DNA of 30,736 bases from an uncultured Clostridia bacterium (GCA_934247335.1 CAKQJJ010000004.1:1-30736), one strand, 5' to 3'; counted from the stretch's first letter, positions 1 to 7,619 are shown. The notes: generated by a model from the letters alone, not told the origin. A program made the numbers and translations.

Positions 1-1096
1 GCTTCCATTTGAGCGAATTGTTGATAAACACGTCGCCGGCGCCTTCCACCATCGAATAGATTTCATTTACGCCCGCTTTTTTTGCAGCGGGAACGCCCAG
101 AGCGTTGGGCTTCATTGCAAACGCGAACACGACGTCCGGCTTTTTGCTCTCGATAATCGCGCGGTATTTCTTTTTGAGCGCAAGCACTTTCAAGGGGTTG
201 GTGCTGCGATTGCTGTCGCCCACCGATATAAAATCCACGCCGAGCGGCTCGATTTTGTCGCGGTACAGGTCGTCGAAGCACACAACAGACACTTCGCAGC
301 CCTCGTTTTGCAGAGCTTTTATAAGCTCCTTGCGGAAAGTAAGCACGTTTTGCGACGAAACGCAGATAAGCATGATTTTTCTGCCGTTTTCGGCTTGCCG
401 TTCGGGCTGTTCTGCGGCTACGGTCTCCGCCGACTGAACGGTTACGGTTGCGGCAACTTCGGACAGATCGGAAGGCGCGGCGCTGACGGCGTCGTTTTTA
501 TGCATTTCGCCCGTGCCGCCCTCGACAACGCCGTCGTGGTGCAACACCTTGCCTATCGTTCCGAAAAAGCACTTGCAATCGAAACCGAAACCGAGTTTTT
601 CAACGTATTCGCCGTCCAGCCTTGCCTTTTCGGCAATTTCCAGCTCGTCCCTGCCGTTAATCTGCGCCCAGCCGGTAAGACCGGGGCGAACGTCGTTTGC
701 GCCGTATTTGTCGCGTTCCTCGATAAGGTCGTACTGATTCCAAAGCGCCGGGCGAGGTCCTATTATCGCCATTTGTCCTACGAAAATATTAAAAAGCTGC
801 GGAAGTTCGTCAATGCTCGACTTGCGTATAAAACGCTGCCAGCGGCTTAAAAGGCTTTCGGCGTTTTTAAGCTCGTGCGTGGGCGTGTCGTGCGGCGCGG
901 AAACGGGCATGGAGCGAAATTTGAGTATGGTAAAATATTTTTTGTGCAGTCCCACTCGTTTTTGTTTGAACAGAACAGGTCCGGGCGAGTCGATTTTTAT
1001 TATTATCGCCACGATAAGCATGGGAAGAACGAGTATTATTATCGCAAGTCCCGACAGCAGAATATCGATAAATCTTTTGAAAAAGTGTTTGTACAT
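1..1096 (-). CDS. Phosphoglycosyl transferase fused to GT4 glycosyltransferase (3' end outside window)
   Basis: The 365 visible codons contain two enzymes. Residues 1-200 are a bacterial sugar transferase (PglC/WcaJ-like monotopic phosphoglycosyl transferase). They have an N-terminal hydrophobic segment (about 12-34), FKQKRVG, the SSIDELPQ motif with the Asp-Glu catalytic dyad (96-97), IGPRPAL and RPGLTGWAQINGR. By family this loads a sugar phosphate onto undecaprenyl phosphate at the inner membrane face. A low-complexity Ala/Glu linker (about 203-238) leads into the N-terminal Rossmann domain of a GT4 enzyme (MLICVSSQN, then KPDVVFAFAMKPNALG), which would add the second sugar. The ATG at 1096 is preceded by AAGGAC and a promoter at 1174-1202. 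The gene runs off the left edge, so the GT4 catalytic half is not seen. Likely role: initiation of surface polysaccharide or glycan assembly. Confidence 0.88.
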   Translation of the reverse strand, partial: MYKHFFKRFIDILLSGLAIIILVLPMLIVAIIIKIDSPGPVLFKQKRVGLHKKYFTILKFRSMPVSAPHDTPTHELKNAESLLSRWQRFIRKSSIDELPQLFNIFVGQMAIIGPRPALWNQYDLIEERDKYGANDVRPGLTGWAQINGRDELEIAEKARLDGEYVEKLGFGFDCKCFFGTIGKVLHHDGVVEGGTGEMHKNDAVSAAPSDLSEVAATVTVQSAETVAAEQPERQAENGRKIMLICVSSQNVLTFRKELIKALQNEGCEVSVVCFDDLYRDKIEPLGVDFISVGDSNRSTNPLKVLALKKKYRAIIESKKPDVVFAFAMKPNALGVPAAKKAGVNEIYSMVEGAGDVFINNSLKWK

Positions 1097-1173
1097 ATGT
1101 ATAAAGTCCTTCGAGGCGTTGCCTGCCGACGATTTGAACGGAGAAAAACGCGCCTTCTACCGCATTTTATCGT

Positions 1174-1202
1174 ATTATAACACATTCGCACGCATTTTTC
1201 AA
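1174..1202 (-). promoter_or_regulatory. Sigma-A promoter of the phosphoglycosyl transferase gene
   Basis: On the minus strand TTGAAA (1197-1202) and TATAAT (1174-1179) are separated by 17 bp, about 75 bp upstream of the start codon at 1096. The rest of 1097-1285 shows no gene. Confidence 0.7.
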
Positions 1203-1285
1203 GTATTTTGTTGCAATACGGCGTTTTGACAACCGAACGGAATAAAAAACGGCGCGATTTTCGGTTTTTCGCGGCTTTTCGGGCA

Positions 1286-1320
1286 TAAAAAAACGCCCGC
1301 CCGAAAAAACGGACAGACGT
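1286..1320 (-). terminator. Rho-independent terminator after the small membrane protein gene
   Basis: An 11-bp stem with a few G-U pairs (1310-1320 with 1293-1303) surrounds a six-base loop and is followed on the minus strand by seven T's. It sits 28 bp beyond the stop codon of the upstream minus-strand gene. Confidence 0.8.
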
Positions 1321-1347
1321 TTATTTTTCAGATATTGTTCTTCGTTA

Positions 1348-1857
1348 TCAGCCGAGCAGGAATTCGCCGAGCTTGCAAGCGCCTGCGATAAGCGCGCAGA
1401 TAGCGGAAACGATTGCTCCCCAACCGAGCTTCATGCTGTCTTTGGAAAGATCGAGAAGTTTTTCGATTGCGTTGTCGCTGACGTGAGGAATCGTATAGGT
1501 GATTACCATAAACAGGAATACGCCGGCAACGATAAAGCAAGCGGTGGTGATAAGCGTGAACAGCTTTGCGTTTTTACCGCTGAGCATTTTGAGAACCGAG
1601 AACACGATTCCGGCTGCAAGCAGAATAAGCGATAACAGGTTCATAAACGAAAAGTCAAACATGGCTTTGGTATAACTGAGACCGCGATAAGATATCGTTT
1701 CGGTATAACCGAACATTGCCTGGAAAAGGGTATACGTCGCAGGATCGTCACCCGTGCCGTAAACGATTGCGGGCGCAAACATAAAGCCGATCGACGCCAG
1801 TGCGAGCAGTATTGCCGCAAATCCGGCGTACTTGGTTACAGAATTTTTCTTTGCCAT
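1348..1857 (-). CDS. Hypothetical four-helix membrane protein
   Basis: 169 residues, not recognised as a named family. There are four hydrophobic segments at about 10-32, 66-88, 98-120 and 145-167. The N-terminus MAKKNSVTKY is positively charged and the loop between helices 1 and 2 is long and aromatic-rich. AAGGAGG lies 11 bases before the ATG and a promoter with TATAAT lies at 1912-1917. It is a single transcription unit with its own terminator. Clostridial genomes carry many small proteins of this shape; no catalytic motif is visible and I assign no function. Confidence 0.8.
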   Translation of the reverse strand: MAKKNSVTKYAGFAAILLALASIGFMFAPAIVYGTGDDPATYTLFQAMFGYTETISYRGLSYTKAMFDFSFMNLLSLILLAAGIVFSVLKMLSGKNAKLFTLITTACFIVAGVFLFMVITYTIPHVSDNAIEKLLDLSKDSMKLGWGAIVSAICALIAGACKLGEFLLG

Positions 1858-1911
1858 TTTTTCAATAGTCCTCCTTGGGTTTTTGTTTTTTCAGCCTTTA
1901 AGCTTAAACCA

Positions 1912-1940
1912 ATTATACAATATGTTCAAAAAAAAGTAAA
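1912..1940 (-). promoter_or_regulatory. Probable promoter of the small membrane protein gene
   Basis: On the minus strand TATAAT (1912-1917) lies 17 bp downstream of TTTACT, giving a leader of about 50 nt before the ATG at 1857. The -10 box is perfect and the -35 box is weak. Confidence 0.5.
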
Positions 1941-1967
1941 GCGATTATCGCAGGGAAAAAAATAAAA

Positions 1968-2549
1968 TTATTCGATACCGATAAAGCTGCAAGCGTTGTC
2001 GGCAACGCGCGAAGCGTACCCTATAAACTCGTAAATATCGCGTTTCGAGTCGTCCGGGCGCTGTTTTTTCCACTCAAAATACGAATCTATTATGCCGTTC
2101 ATGAACATTCTTGCCGAATATTTCTCGAATTCGGTAAGCTTGCGCTGTTTCTGCTCCACTTTGTTTATAGTATTTTCCGTAAACCATTTGCGTATTCCGT
2201 TAAGCGCGACGGGATTTTCGGACGAAATGAATTCGCGGTACTCCTGCGGAAGCGCGTGATAGGTGTGCGAGATATGAATAAACATATCGGTTACCGAGCG
2301 GCGGATAGCGGCAAAATCCACGCCCTCGAACTGCTCGGCGGCGAAATCGGTTATGTCCGCCCATATGTCCTGAACCACGTCGTACACCGAAGAATAATGA
2401 TTGTAAAAGGTGGCGCGCTGAATAAGCGATTGCGTGGCTATGTCCGACACGCTTATTTCGTCGATATTTTTGCTTTTCAGCATAACGGCGACGGTCATTT
2501 TGATCAGATTGCGCGTTTTGAGTACTCTTTTGTCCATTATGTTTCTCAT
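1968..2549 (-). CDS. TetR-family transcriptional regulator
   Basis: 193 residues. The N-terminal helix-turn-helix lies at about 15-60, with the typical end ISVSDIATQSLIQRATFYNH in which TFYNHY is the conserved recognition-helix tail. The C-terminal ligand/dimer domain is helical and resembles the TetR_C type common in Bacillota. The ATG at 2549 follows GAGGA at good spacing; an in-frame ATG at 2537 is the alternative. It is divergent from the acyl-ACP thioesterase at 2667, with both promoters packed into about 50 bp, so it probably represses that gene and itself. The ligand is unknown; an acyl-derived molecule is a guess from the neighbour. Confidence 0.88.
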   Translation of the reverse strand: MRNIMDKRVLKTRNLIKMTVAVMLKSKNIDEISVSDIATQSLIQRATFYNHYSSVYDVVQDIWADITDFAAEQFEGVDFAAIRRSVTDMFIHISHTYHALPQEYREFISSENPVALNGIRKWFTENTINKVEQKQRKLTEFEKYSARMFMNGIIDSYFEWKKQRPDDSKRDIYEFIGYASRVADNACSFIGIE

Positions 2550-2598
2550 TGGTCAGTCCTCTTTTGCAAAAATAATATCGGTTTACCCTCATTATTTA

Positions 2599-2650
2599 TT
2601 AGACATTTTCTTCTCTTTGTATTATAATATACAACTGTACAATATGTCAA
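2599..2650. promoter_or_regulatory. Overlapping divergent promoters and candidate TetR operator
   Basis: Minus strand: TTGACA (2645-2650), 18 bp, TATAAT (2621-2626), driving the TetR gene. Plus strand: TAGACA (2600-2605), 17 bp, TATAAT (2623-2628), driving the thioesterase. The -10 boxes overlap. An imperfect palindrome TACAACTGTA (8 of 10 symmetric, about 2630-2639) lies between them and would be well placed as an operator. Confidence 0.65.
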
Positions 2651-2666
2651 GAAAAAAGGAGCGTTT

Positions 2667-3434
2667 ATGAACAATTATTTTGAAACCGAAGCCCGCGTTG
2701 ACGCATCGAGAACGGACACTTTGTTCCGCCTGTCCTTTCTCGGCATGCTCGAACTTATCGAAGACGCCGAAACCATGCACACGGGCGAAATGAACGTGGA
2801 CGCACCCACGCTTTACCGAAAAGACGGGGCGTTCTGGGTGATTACGCGCAATTTTCTGCACATAGAACGCGCTCCCGTATGGGAAGAAAAACTGGTTGTG
2901 GGCACCTATCCTCTTCCGCCGTCGCTTATGCGCTGCGAGAGGCAGAATTATATTAAAGACGGAAAGGGCAATCTGCTGGTTACAAGCAAAACCGAGTGGT
3001 GCGTTTTAGACGCGAAAACGCGGAAATTGCGCCCGATTTCAAGCCTTACGTGCTATCCGAAAGAACTCGAACACAAAAAAGAACGCGTGCTTGCCTCTGC
3101 TATTTCGGAAAAAGAGCCGATTTTTTCGGAGACGGATCTTAAATTTACGCGCGTAGTGCGCTGCTCCGACCTCGATTTCAATCATCACGTGAACAACGCA
3201 AAGTACGTCAATTTTATTTACGACTGCTACCCGTCCGAATTCTGGGAAAAAATCGACGTTTCGGATATGAGACTTGACTATCTCAACGAATGCCGCGAAG
3301 GCGAAACGCTCGAAGTTTATTCTTCCCAAACCGAAACGACCGACGAAAGCACCGGAAAATCGCGAAAAACGGTGTTTTTCCTGGGCAAAACCGCGGAAAA
3401 GAAAATTTTCTCGGCAATTATCAAAACGAGATGA
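2667..3434 (+). CDS. Acyl-ACP thioesterase
   Basis: 255 residues, a normal length for the bacterial FatA/FatB-like family of two tandem hotdog domains. The family hydrolyses the acyl-ACP thioester to release free fatty acids in the cytosol. The N-terminal hotdog covers about 1-130. The second contains DLDFNHHVNNAKYVNF (about 168-183), the conserved Asn/His-bearing motif, and a helix then the DMRLDYLNEC strand follow. AAAAAAGGAG precedes the ATG. It stands divergent from a TetR regulator and ends in a terminator at 3544-3580, so it is a one-gene transcription unit. The likely role is fatty-acid chain-length control or fatty-acid recycling for membrane lipids; specificity cannot be read from sequence. 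Confidence 0.88.
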   Translation: MNNYFETEARVDASRTDTLFRLSFLGMLELIEDAETMHTGEMNVDAPTLYRKDGAFWVITRNFLHIERAPVWEEKLVVGTYPLPPSLMRCERQNYIKDGKGNLLVTSKTEWCVLDAKTRKLRPISSLTCYPKELEHKKERVLASAISEKEPIFSETDLKFTRVVRCSDLDFNHHVNNAKYVNFIYDCYPSEFWEKIDVSDMRLDYLNECREGETLEVYSSQTETTDESTGKSRKTVFFLGKTAEKKIFSAIIKTR

Positions 3435-3543
3435 GAGAGGATGGCTAAGGATATTAAGTCCCTCTATAAAGCATAAAAATTCGCGGCGGTATTGACAAAT
3501 ATGCCGCACGCCGAGTGAGAATAACACAAAAATTTAAAAAAAT

Positions 3544-3580
3544 AAAAACGGAAGCGAACGCACTATGCTCCCGTTTTTAT
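3544..3580. terminator. Bidirectional terminator between thioesterase and beta-helix gene
   Basis: AAAAACGGAAGC (3544-3555) pairs with GCTCCCGTTTTT (3567-3578) with one mismatch. There are T-runs on both sides, serving the converging genes ending at 3434 (+) and 3646 (-). Confidence 0.8.
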
Positions 3581-3645
3581 TATAGTCGGCAATGAACCGC
3601 TGCCGCTATATCGCCATTATATCGGCGTTTTCGGATTTTTTAGAA

Positions 3646-5133
3646 TTATAATACGGTTACAACCGTTCCGTTAACGATAAGCGTCGCATTTGCATTCCAA
3701 TCTTCCGTGTCAAGCAAAAGGGCTTTAACGTTTTCGGCAGTAATGGGAGTACCGTTTTTGGTGCAATTGGTGATAGTTATCGTATACGCGTCGGATCCGC
3801 CTGCATTGAGCTTATATCCGACAGAAGTAAACTCGCAGTTCGTAAGCTTGGTTTCCGAATACGGACGGAGATACTGATATGCCTTTAAGCCGAGTTTGCA
3901 ATTATCGAAAGAAACCAGTTTGATGCCGCTCGTGTACGAAGTCCAACCGTTGAGAGTCGAATCTTTAATCGTGAGAGTCGAACCTACAACGGCAGAGTCG
4001 ATATTGAAAGTATATCCGGCAATATCGAGAACGCAATTGTCTATAACCGAATCTCCGGACAAGCTCCAGAACTGAATACCGCGGAAAGCTTTGGTTATCT
4101 TCGTGTCTTTGAAAGTAGTACCCGTATTATTGCTTCCGGTAGAAACGGTGATTGCAATATTGCCGTCGCCTTCGTAATTTACGTTTTCGATAGTGGTATT
4201 GTTTCCGCTTATGTTAAGCGTTCCGCCGGTACCTGCCGAACCGCTTCCTTTAATGGTCATATCCTTGATAGTAACGTTTTCTTTATTGACGGTCATTTTA
4301 TCCGCATTAACGGTAGTTTTATCAATTCCCAATCCGGTGATGGTTACGCCGTTTCCGATTTTGGTAGTGCTATCAATATTACTTTCTTCGGTTATAGCTA
4401 CGGTTGCGCCATCTTCGCCTAACTTATCGTTAAGGTTTTCGCCGGCAAAAGTCACGGAAGTAAACTCTTCGGCGTTGTTAGTCGTGTCGATATTTGCCTG
4501 TACGGCTTCGACAACGAAAGCAATCGTAAGCGAAAGATCCTGATACTTATTGCCTGCAGTTCCGGGCAGTTCGACTACGGCGGTTACTTTTTTGCTTTCG
4601 GGAAGTTCGGCATATGCGGTTTTATAAGCAACGGTCACGCTCGTTTCGGTATCGGTAACGGTTTTTGCGTTCATTTCGTCGAAAACGAAATTCAATCCTT
4701 CGAACAAAACAAGCGCATCTCCGTCGTACGCCTCGCCCTCGCTGCTAAGAAGCGTATAGCCGTAACGGTACAGAGTGGAAACGTTGCCCTCATTGGTAAT
4801 GGTCAATTCCACGGTAGCCTTGTCGCCGGGCGTAATTCCGTTTATCTGCAATTTTCCGCCGTTAATCGCTGCCGTTCCGCCGTTTTTGAAAGCGTTTTCG
4901 GTTGCGGCGTTTTCCTTGTTTGCAACGCTGCCGTCGGCGTTAAGAGTCGTGGGCGAATACAAAGTAAATCCCGTAACTTCCGCCGTTACTTTGACGGTGC
5001 CGCTGGTGACTGCAATGTTCACGTTTGCTTCGCCGGTGAAGATTGCAAACGTTGCGCCCGTAATCAGGCTTACGCAAAGTGCAATGCTAAGCAGCGCGCC
5101 GACAAAGATTTTGCTTTTAAAAAGCTTTTTCAT
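3646..5133 (-). CDS. Secreted TasA/camelysin-like protein with right-handed beta-helix domain
   Basis: 495 residues. The leader MKKLFKSKIF, a hydrophobic stretch and GATFAIFTGEANVNI have the form of SipW-processed substrates (TasA/CalY family: hydrophobic core, then A-x-F-x-x-x-E). Residues about 35-215 form a beta-sandwich of that family, with SGTVKV and ITPGDKATVELTITNEGN. Residues about 230-475 form a repetitive Asn/Thr/Val/Ile-rich stretch (TKIGNGVTITGLGID, NNTTIENVNYEG, GDSVIDNCVLD) typical of a parallel beta-helix. It has no sorting signal. The SipW peptidase is not in the window. A ribosome site AAAGGAG lies 14 bases upstream, a longer gap than usual. Transcription appears to start inside a segment bounded by inverted repeats, suggesting on/off switching. 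TasA-like proteins form matrix fibres; the beta-helix may bind glycans. Confidence 0.8.
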   Translation of the reverse strand: MKKLFKSKIFVGALLSIALCVSLITGATFAIFTGEANVNIAVTSGTVKVTAEVTGFTLYSPTTLNADGSVANKENAATENAFKNGGTAAINGGKLQINGITPGDKATVELTITNEGNVSTLYRYGYTLLSSEGEAYDGDALVLFEGLNFVFDEMNAKTVTDTETSVTVAYKTAYAELPESKKVTAVVELPGTAGNKYQDLSLTIAFVVEAVQANIDTTNNAEEFTSVTFAGENLNDKLGEDGATVAITEESNIDSTTKIGNGVTITGLGIDKTTVNADKMTVNKENVTIKDMTIKGSGSAGTGGTLNISGNNTTIENVNYEGDGNIAITVSTGSNNTGTTFKDTKITKAFRGIQFWSLSGDSVIDNCVLDIAGYTFNIDSAVVGSTLTIKDSTLNGWTSYTSGIKLVSFDNCKLGLKAYQYLRPYSETKLTNCEFTSVGYKLNAGGSDAYTITITNCTKNGTPITAENVKALLLDTEDWNANATLIVNGTVVTVL

Positions 5134-5191
5134 TGTTCTTTTTACTACTCCTTTTTTTAGTTTTTTGTCAAGTTCATCGATTTTTTATCCG

Positions 5192-5217
5192 GTTCATAGA
5201 ATAGCATATTCGATGAA
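5192..5217 (+). repeat. Left inverted repeat of a putative invertible promoter
   Basis: A 26-bp arm matching the reverse complement of 5342-5367 at 25 of 26 positions. The arm is itself nearly palindromic, with 12-base half-sites GTTCATAGAATA and TATTCGATGAAC around a 3-bp centre. That is the layout of a tyrosine-recombinase crossover site. An extra half-site-like GTTCATCGA lies just outside at 5172-5180. Confidence 0.8.
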
Positions 5218-5231
5218 CTAAATCGCTAATT

Positions 5232-5260
5232 ATAATACCACAAGAATAACTTATTGTCAA
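5232..5260 (-). promoter_or_regulatory. Promoter of the beta-helix gene, inside the invertible segment
   Basis: On the minus strand TTGACA (5255-5260) and TATTAT (5232-5237) are 17 bp apart, with an upstream TGG giving an extended -10. Start of transcription would be near 5225, so the RNA reads out through the left repeat into the gene at 5133. In the shown orientation the gene is ON; if 5192-5367 were flipped the promoter would point away. Confidence 0.7.
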
Positions 5261-5341
5261 ATAAATTATACGGCAAAACAAAAAATAAATGTGATTTTTT
5301 TATTGTTTGTTCGCATTTTTATACACATGCGTCGTTACGAA

Positions 5342-5367
5342 TTCATCGAATATGCTATTCCATGAAC
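5342..5367 (-). repeat. Right inverted repeat of a putative invertible promoter
   Basis: Reverse-complement partner of 5192-5217: 19 perfect bases at 5342-5360, one mismatch at 5361, six further matches. The repeats enclose 124 bp (5218-5341) that holds the promoter and no gene. Confidence 0.8.
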
Positions 5368-5408
5368 TGTTTTTATTTTTTGCGGAGTTATTTATTTTCG
5401 GGGAAAGT

Positions 5409-5635
5409 ACGGCGAACAAGGCGGGCGAACGCAGTTCGCCCCTACCGGAATACGGATATCCCATACCCCCGTAGGGGAGACCTGCGGTCTCCCGCCAAAC
5501 AATCCCACCGTCTTCTCGCTGTCGCTCGAATCCACCTCCCTTGCAAAGCAAAGGAGGCTTTTTAAGAAGTCGAAAGTTTGTGTCATAATAATTACCAAAT
5601 ACCGTAGGGCGGGGGCTTGCTCCCGCCGTATACCC
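5409..5635. repeat. Cluster of short palindromic intergenic repeats (REP/MITE-like)
   Basis: Three perfect or near-perfect hairpins share a CGTAGGG-type edge. GGGCGAAC-3-GTTCGCCC (5423-5441) is followed by the inverted edge CCCCTAC. GGGAGACC-3-GGTCTCCC (5475-5493) is preceded by CGTAGG. A GC-rich hairpin at 5608-5627 is preceded by CCGTAGG. Between them, CCTCCCTTGC / GCAAAGGAGG plus CTTTTT (5535-5563) forms a terminator-like hairpin. Elements of this style are scattered through intergenic regions of gut Clostridia. No gene is credible in 5368-5787. Confidence 0.7.
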
Positions 5636-5683
5636 ACCACCAAATAAATCGCAAAATAAAATTTATATTCGCATACGTACAAA

Positions 5684-5712
5684 AAAACGGAACGCTCTTT
5701 CGTTCCGTTTTC
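5684..5712. terminator. Bidirectional terminator after the CmpB-like gene
   Basis: AAAACGGAACG (5686-5696) pairs with CGTTCCGTTTT (5701-5711) around a four-base loop, with A- and T-runs outside. It lies about 75 bp beyond the stop of the minus-strand operon. Confidence 0.8.
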
Positions 5713-5787
5713 TATTGTCGTATTGGCAATTTGTTCTGCCGTATTTGCTTTCTATATTATATTGTGGCTATTACGATTAGGCAAAAA

Positions 5788-6492
5788 TTATTTTGCGTTT
5801 TTCTCGTCGGCATAGCTGTCGAGTTCGTTTTCCACGCCGTTTTTTCCGCGGAGCGAGAAAATGAAGTTCCTCTTTTGTTTGAGTTTTTCGGCGCGCAGAC
5901 GGACGGACAAACGGAATTCTTCCATTTTGACCACCACGTCGTGATCCTTTGCCCACTTGCGTATGCGAGAGACGACGTGGAACGAATAGCACAGGTCCAG
6001 CACGAAAATTCCGAAACACGCGCCGGTGAAGAACGCGAATTCGGGATGTTCGCCGACAAATCTGGCAAGCATAACCATAAACGGATGCACGCCGAAGTAA
6101 TACGCCGCTCCCGCCAGTCCCCACAAAAGCGTGAAAAGCGGGCAGATTATGCCCTGAATATTGCCTTTTCTGTCCGAATAATCCCAAAGTTTAACTTTCA
6201 TTCCTTTGATGAAAATAAGACCGGTGATATATTCGATAAGCGTCATAAGCACGGTGATGAGGGCAATGACGAATACCGCGCGCCACACGGCGTTTTCGAT
6301 AAACGAATAGTCTATCGAACAGATGAGATACAGCGTCAGCACGCCCGTTCCGTACAGCGGCAGGCACGGACCCGCCAGAAAGCCCGGATTTATCCATTTT
6401 TTGTGGACGGTGCGTCGGAAAATAAGCTCGATAACCCAACCGGTAAGCGCACCTATAAAGAATATAGTGGCGATTTGCACGAAAATAATCAT
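5788..6492 (-). CDS. CmpB-like (putative ABC-transporter type IV) membrane protein
   Basis: 234 residues, matching the family PF06541 by its motif order. A first helix contains GWVIEL. WINPGFLAGPCLPLYGTG (about 33-50), EYITGLIF (about 87-94) and KLWDYSDRKGNIQGIICP follow. There are five or six predicted membrane segments, then a charged, helical cytoplasmic tail (about 178-234). The family is named after a putative transporter but its function is not established. Its ATG overlaps the TGA of the GT4 gene (ATGA), so translation is coupled and it is the last gene of the acyltransferase-GT4 operon. A role beside glycolipid synthesis or export is inferred from that context. Confidence 0.8.
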   Translation of the reverse strand: MIIFVQIATIFFIGALTGWVIELIFRRTVHKKWINPGFLAGPCLPLYGTGVLTLYLICSIDYSFIENAVWRAVFVIALITVLMTLIEYITGLIFIKGMKVKLWDYSDRKGNIQGIICPLFTLLWGLAGAAYYFGVHPFMVMLARFVGEHPEFAFFTGACFGIFVLDLCYSFHVVSRIRKWAKDHDVVVKMEEFRLSVRLRAEKLKQKRNFIFSLRGKNGVENELDSYADEKNAK

Positions 6493-7619
6493 TTTTTGAA
6501 TTTCTCCGCAGTTTCGATTAACATTTTCTCCATTTTTTTCATGCAGACTTCCTGTTTAAGGTCTTCGCCTGCGAAATCCGCATACTTTTTGGAATATTCC
6601 GCTCTTTTTTCGGGGTGGTCGATCCACCAGTCGATTTTGTTTGCAAGGTCTTCGGAATTGCCGTTTTCAAACAGACTTTCGGGGCAGAGCGCGTACGATT
6701 TGGTTGCGCATCTGTCCGAATTACAGATAATCGGAACGGTGCCGCACGCGATGGCTTCGAGACAGCTTATTCCCTCCGCCTCTATCTCGGCTGCGTGAAC
6801 GTACAGATACGCCTGGTTGAGAAGCTTTACCATATCGTCGCGCGAGAAGAAATTCATTTCGGCGTTGATTCCGGTTTCCTCTATCTGTTTTGCGAGAGTT
6901 TCTTTCAGCGGTCCGTCGCCGGCGAGAATTAGTTTTATTTTGTCCTTATATTTAGACTTCGCGACTGCGTCTATAAGCACTTTGTGCGACTTTTCGCGCG
7001 AGTATCTGCCGGTGTAGACGATGCGGATAAGCCCGTCGTCCGGCATATCGACTTTTTCGGGGTGAAAGCGGTCGTTTACGCCGTTGCTGATGACGTAGCC
7101 GTTGGTGGCTCCGTACATGTTTTCGTTGAGATCGCGAAGATACTGAGTGGGATAATGAACGGCGTCGCATTCTTTGTAAACCGAATGGAAATAGTCGTAC
7201 ACTATTTTATTGGTGAGCTTGGAATTTTTCAGAAAAACGTGCGACGACAGATTTTCGGCAAGAAAATGAAAGCCCGTGGATACGGGAATACCCTTCTCCT
7301 TTGCCACTTTTATCGCCTTTTTGCCCAGCGTGAACGGAAGCATGACGTGCACTACGTCCGCTCCTTCTATCGCGGCAAGCACGGTTTTGTCGTCCGCCTT
7401 TGCCAGCGAAACGCCGTTACGCTCGACGTAGCCGTTAAACACGCCGAACGAGCGCGTGGGCACGACGAAATAGCCTTCTAAATCCTTTTTGGTTTTATCG
7501 GGGCAAAGCACGCGTACTTCGTGTCCTGCCTTTTTGAGATAGCGTATAAGGTTCATCGCGGCAATCGTGGTGCCGTTGTTTTCCTCGCCCAATACGTCAC
7601 ATACTATCGTTATTTTCAA
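6489..7619 (-). CDS. GT4 glycosyltransferase, probably glycolipid-type
   Basis: 376 residues with the GT-B fold. The N-terminal acceptor domain has ENNGTTIAAMNLIRYL (13-28). The C-terminal donor domain has YTGRYSREKSHKVLIDA (about 202-218, with the Arg/Lys pair), LAGDGP and the E-x7-E motif ending in GISCLE (E280, E288), followed by ACGTVP. It uses an activated sugar nucleotide and retains configuration. It resembles the diacylglycerol glucosyltransferase branch (1,2-diacylglycerol alpha-glucosyltransferase-like) more than capsule enzymes, but this is a judgement. The start codon is TTG at 7619, with AAAGGAG eight bases upstream. It overlaps the end of the acyltransferase gene by 23 bp, so the two are co-transcribed. 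Likely site: cytoplasmic membrane face. Confidence 0.82.
   Translation of the reverse strand: MKITIVCDVLGEENNGTTIAAMNLIRYLKKAGHEVRVLCPDKTKKDLEGYFVVPTRSFGVFNGYVERNGVSLAKADDKTVLAAIEGADVVHVMLPFTLGKKAIKVAKEKGIPVSTGFHFLAENLSSHVFLKNSKLTNKIVYDYFHSVYKECDAVHYPTQYLRDLNENMYGATNGYVISNGVNDRFHPEKVDMPDDGLIRIVYTGRYSREKSHKVLIDAVAKSKYKDKIKLILAGDGPLKETLAKQIEETGINAEMNFFSRDDMVKLLNQAYLYVHAAEIEAEGISCLEAIACGTVPIICNSDRCATKSYALCPESLFENGNSEDLANKIDWWIDHPEKRAEYSKKYADFAGEDLKQEVCMKKMEKMLIETAEKFKK

Noticed and set aside
105..1229. Plus-strand frames over the first kilobase
   Set aside because: The minus strand carries a continuous phosphoglycosyl transferase with all family motifs; it only lacks a stop because it leaves the window.
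5254..6798. Plus-strand frames through the palindromic repeats and CmpB-like gene
   Set aside because: They cross hairpins and a terminator and are antisense to a conserved membrane protein.
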